Source: Methylocella tundrae
Lineage (GTDB): Bacteria > Pseudomonadota > Alphaproteobacteria > Rhizobiales > Beijerinckiaceae
Length of the DNA: 64,000 nucleotides
Reading direction: 5' to 3'
Assembly (NCBI RefSeq): GCF_038024855.1
Contig: NZ_CP139087.1
Span: forward strand, 124,001-188,000
This document shows positions 61,082 through 64,000 of the stretch, piece after piece. Positions within the stretch are counted from its first letter, which is position 1; each line of letters begins with the position of its first letter. The notes beneath the pieces are model-generated. The model ran no database searches. It was given only the letters and a program-made list of their open reading frames with translations, and was not told where the DNA came from. A program made the position numbers and the translations under genes.

Positions 61082-64000
61082 TTAGTGCTTCGTCCTTTCA
61101 GGGGATTGTTTTGTGCCCCCGCTGGCTGCCGCGGGCGGCGCGAAAACGCTGAGGATATCGAGAAGATCGTCGATCTCCTCTGGTTTCTCGAAGACGCCAT
61201 CCAGGCCGTCAGCGTCCACCACTGTGAACGGCTGCTCATAGAGGCGATCAAGCGTGACCGACCCGAAGCGGGCGATGTGGTTTTGAAGCAACCCGAGGAA
61301 GCGTGTCTGCTTCGCCGTAAGGCTGGGATGCCGGCGCGCGAATTCCGCGAACCTTGCCGCAACCGCTTCCGGGTCCAGCCCGACGATCGACCGGATCGCA
61401 AAATCCAAAGGAAGCGCCGTGTCAGCGAAGAACTCTTGGAGCAAGTCCCGGCTCGCATTCGGGCTTTGGATCAAGACGAGCGAAACAAGTGCCTGAATGT
61501 CGGCTTCCGAAACGGCTTCGCCCGCGCGAATCTTTTTGAGCGTCAGATTCGTATCGAAGTGCCGCTTCAATTCGGCCTCGACGATCTGCTGGTATGCCTT
61601 CATGTCGACGGTCTTCAGACTCGTCGCCCGGCGATTTGTCTGGAAGCCAGTTGCATCTTCCGTCACGTCGATGATCTTCGCCGGCAGCGGCATGGCGCCC
61701 TGGCGGTCGCGATGATGCATGATTTCTCGGAGCGGTTTGCGAACAGACTCCAGATCACCGACGGTTACGCCGTTCCAGAACTCATTGGACTTTACCCGCT
61801 TGATGACTTCAGCCTTTTCCCGGACCGGGTTGAGGTGCATCTGGAGTGCCGAGAGTCGATCGAGCAGATCGATCTTTAGATCGGCGACATCAGCGGACTT
61901 ACGCAGCACTGCGATCTGGGCGCGAGCCATCAAGAGATCCAGCGCGTAGGCATCGCTCAATCCGCGAACGTTTCGCCATTGCATAAGAGGTGCGACGACC
62001 TGTCGAAGCATCGCAACGGTCGCGGGCGCGAAGGCTTTGAGCGTTGCCGGAACGGAAACCGCGCGCTTCTCACGCCATCTCTCGCGCACCGAGACGGATT
62101 CCTCGGGCAGTGCCTCAATGTCTTTCGCGATGAGCTCTATCACCTCGTCAAATATCGCGACTTCGCTCATGCGAAGTGCCGTCTCGGCGAGCAAGACACG
62201 CTCTTCGAATACCAGCTGGAGCAAGGGCTTCGACTGGGTCGGCTCGGCCGGCCGGTAGCCCATTTCAAAGCGTTCGAAATTCCCCCAATGATCGAAAATC
62301 CGGAAGATGTTCTTGTCCTTGCCGGGGCCGAACAGATCGGGCTTCAGACGTGTTCCGCGCCCGATCATCTGCCAGAACTTGACAGGCGAACGGACTGGTT
62401 TGGCGAAGACAAGGTTCAGGATTTCTGGGATGTCGATGCCGGTATCGAGCATATCGACCGAGATCGCGATCGTTAGCTCGGAGTTTGCGCCGTCACCCTT
62501 GAAATCGTCGATAAGCTGCTCCGCGCGCGGATCGTAGTTGTCGATCACCTGACAGAAGCGCCCGCCGTACTGCGGATACATCTCATCAAACATCTGCCGC
62601 ATGAGCACAGCATGTTGGTGGTTCCGCGCGAAGATGATGCTCTTGCCTGGAAGCTGCCCAATGGCGTCGCGCAGCCCGTTCTCCATCAGATTGCGGAGGA
62701 TCGCGCGGTTGGTGTCCTTGTTGTAGATGATCTTGTCGATCTGCTCTGATGAGAAATCGTACTGCGCGGGGTCTTCGCCCTGTTCCTCAAGCTCCTGAAT
62801 CTGCTCTTTGGTCAGGATGTCGAGCCTGATCCCCTCGCGCAGAAACTGGGTCGTGTGCTCGAAAACTTCAAACGGCGTCAGGAAGCCGTCCTGCACCGCC
62901 TGCTCAAGATCGTAATTCGCTGTCGGCAACTGCCCTTCGCACCCAAAGAGGCTGAACGTGTTGCGCGACACGAAATCAATAGGAGTAGCCGTCAAGCCGA
63001 TCTGAAGGCAGTCGAAGTAGTGAAACATGTCGCCATAGACGTTGTAGATGCTGCGATGCGACTCATCGGCGATGATCAAATCGAAGAACCCGACATCAAA
63101 GGACTGGTACACCTTCTGCATGGCGGGGTAGGTCCCGAGAAATATCCGTTCGCTCGCCGATTGATTCACATGTGAGCTGACGATGCGAATGGGCTCAGAT
63201 AGGAAATCACCGAAGGCGTTCTTGGCCTGCTTGCGCAGCTCACGACGATCGCAAAGGAATAGAACGCGCTTGACCCAGCCGGCGCGAATGAGCAGCTCCG
63301 CCAGGGCGATCGCAACGCGGGTCTTGCCTGTGCCGGTCGCCTGAACGATGAGCGCCTTCCGATGGCGGTCAGAGAAGCGCTCGGAAACGCGCTTGATCGC
63401 CTCGATCTGATAGAGCCGGTTGACGATCTCGACCTTCGGTTCGAGCGAGTTCAGAGCTTTCCGACCGGCGCGCTGAAAATTCACAAGATACTGCAGGCTG
63501 TCCTTTGAATAGTAGCCGAAAACCTTCCGGGGCGGATAACCGAGAACGTCATCCCACATCCAAATGTCGTATCCATTGGTATAAAAGATGACCGGCCGCT
63601 GGCCGTGCATCTTTTCGAGCCCATCGGCATACAGTTTCGCCTGTTGCCGACCCCGCTCCGGGTCCACGGCAGTCTTCTTTGCCTCGATGACCGCCAGCGG
63701 ATTGCCATTGTCGTCCCAAAGCACATAGTCGGCATAACCAAGACCCGATGCAGTGGGTTGATGTTTGACCTCAACCTCCTTGCCTACCTCTGCGGTGCCA
63801 GCTTCGCCCGGGGCGACGTTCCAGGCCGACGTTGCGAGGAGACTGTCGATGATTCTGGCCCGGGTGGTTGCCTCGTTAAACTCGAGCAGATTGGCCGTTG
63901 CCGCGCTGGAGGATGCCAGCGCCTGGATCTCCTCGACCTTCTTCTCCGCGGTCGCTGTAGCTAACCGTGCGGTTTCCAAATCGCGCAGAAGCGCTTCCAT
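61082..64000 (-). CDS. hsdR: Type I restriction endonuclease subunit (5' end outside window)
   Basis: 972 residues visible; the frame is open to the window edge. The first residues (MEALLRDLETARLATATAEK) are a helix normally preceded by an N-terminal domain, so the real start is beyond 64000. Nuclease domain: DYVLWDDNGNPLAVIEAKKT (PD-ExK). SF2 motor: IVQATGTGKTRVAIALAELL, LIIADESHRSIYNVYGD, LTATP, DMLDTGIDIPEILNLVF, and MIGRGTRLKPDLFGPGKDK. The C-terminal EcoEI-type domain follows. It translocates and cuts unmethylated DNA. Confidence 0.95.
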   Translation of the reverse strand: MEALLRDLETARLATATAEKKVEEIQALASSSAATANLLEFNEATTRARIIDSLLATSAWNVAPGEAGTAEVGKEVEVKHQPTASGLGYADYVLWDDNGNPLAVIEAKKTAVDPERGRQQAKLYADGLEKMHGQRPVIFYTNGYDIWMWDDVLGYPPRKVFGYYSKDSLQYLVNFQRAGRKALNSLEPKVEIVNRLYQIEAIKRVSERFSDRHRKALIVQATGTGKTRVAIALAELLIRAGWVKRVLFLCDRRELRKQAKNAFGDFLSEPIRIVSSHVNQSASERIFLGTYPAMQKVYQSFDVGFFDLIIADESHRSIYNVYGDMFHYFDCLQIGLTATPIDFVSRNTFSLFGCEGQLPTANYDLEQAVQDGFLTPFEVFEHTTQFLREGIRLDILTKEQIQELEEQGEDPAQYDFSSEQIDKIIYNKDTNRAILRNLMENGLRDAIGQLPGKSIIFARNHQHAVLMRQMFDEMYPQYGGRFCQVIDNYDPRAEQLIDDFKGDGANSELTIAISVDMLDTGIDIPEILNLVFAKPVRSPVKFWQMIGRGTRLKPDLFGPGKDKNIFRIFDHWGNFERFEMGYRPAEPTQSKPLLQLVFEERVLLAETALRMSEVAIFDEVIELIAKDIEALPEESVSVRERWREKRAVSVPATLKAFAPATVAMLRQVVAPLMQWRNVRGLSDAYALDLLMARAQIAVLRKSADVADLKIDLLDRLSALQMHLNPVREKAEVIKRVKSNEFWNGVTVGDLESVRKPLREIMHHRDRQGAMPLPAKIIDVTEDATGFQTNRRATSLKTVDMKAYQQIVEAELKRHFDTNLTLKKIRAGEAVSEADIQALVSLVLIQSPNASRDLLQEFFADTALPLDFAIRSIVGLDPEAVAARFAEFARRHPSLTAKQTRFLGLLQNHIARFGSVTLDRLYEQPFTVVDADGLDGVFEKPEEIDDLLDILSVFAPPAAASGGTKQSPERTKH

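Noticed and set aside
60800..61879. 359-residue plus-strand ORF
   Set aside because: It is the shadow of hsdM/hsdR 3' ends; no ribosome-binding site or domain.
1..64000. CRISPR array or retron
   Set aside because: No regularly spaced direct repeats, Cas genes, or reverse transcriptase with a YxDD motif were seen.

Overview
The window (64 kb, GC-rich) most resembles an alphaproteobacterium of the order Hyphomicrobiales (Rhizobiales). Pointers are the ImuA/ImuB mutasome type, an SOS box of the alphaproteobacterial form GTTC-N7-GTTC, a DUF3551-like secreted peptide, a PepSY/DUF2271/ApbE redox cluster and the insertion-sequence repertoire. A methanotroph-like genome (Methylocystis/Methylosinus type) is my guess only. 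No rRNA, intact tRNA or CRISPR array is visible.

Layout. 1-789: 3' part of a Y-family polymerase (dinB). 1.9-6.4 kb: a tightly overlapping minus-strand operon of a winged-helix regulator, a nucleotidyltransferase, a nuclease-STAND NTPase and a broken fourth gene; it looks like a defence or toxin-antitoxin locus. 6.5-9.6 kb: a decayed zone with remnants of ISL3, IS3 and IS110 transposases and a cut VIT-family gene, around a peroxiredoxin, a DUF2202 ferritin-like protein and a small secreted Cys protein. 9.8-14.6 kb: four translationally coupled genes ending in a P1B-5-type metal ATPase fused to a hemerythrin-like domain. 14.6-15.9 kb: an efflux adaptor fossil and a DUF3551 peptide. 16.2-22.8 kb: PepSY protein, two-component system, small acidic protein, DUF2271 protein with a flavinylation-like motif, PepSY flavoreductase and ApbE, together a probable extracytoplasmic electron-transfer module.

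23.1-37.1 kb is a mobile-element battlefield. It holds two near-identical ISL3 elements in opposite orientation, each abutting the same IS21 terminus; an IS5-like element that cleanly splits a LysR gene; and an IS21 fragment fused to a truncated imuB. A metabolic group (SMP-30-like protein, alpha/beta hydrolase, metallo-beta-lactamase-fold hydrolase, glutathione transferase) lies between. 37.0-39.5 kb keeps imuA with its SOS box and a UvrD-like helicase that has lost its C-terminus.

40-64 kb is a dense defence island. On the plus strand are HipB-HipA-X and an RloC-like ATPase with a HEPN-like protein. On the minus strand is an 18-kb co-directional block: type I restriction-modification (hsdR, hsdM, hsdS), a DUF3696-type ATPase with a PLD-like partner, then SIR2-HerA-SbcD-SbcC and two small unknown genes. 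The SIR2-HerA-SbcD-SbcC unit and the nucleotidyltransferase/STAND operon are the best candidates for incompletely described systems.
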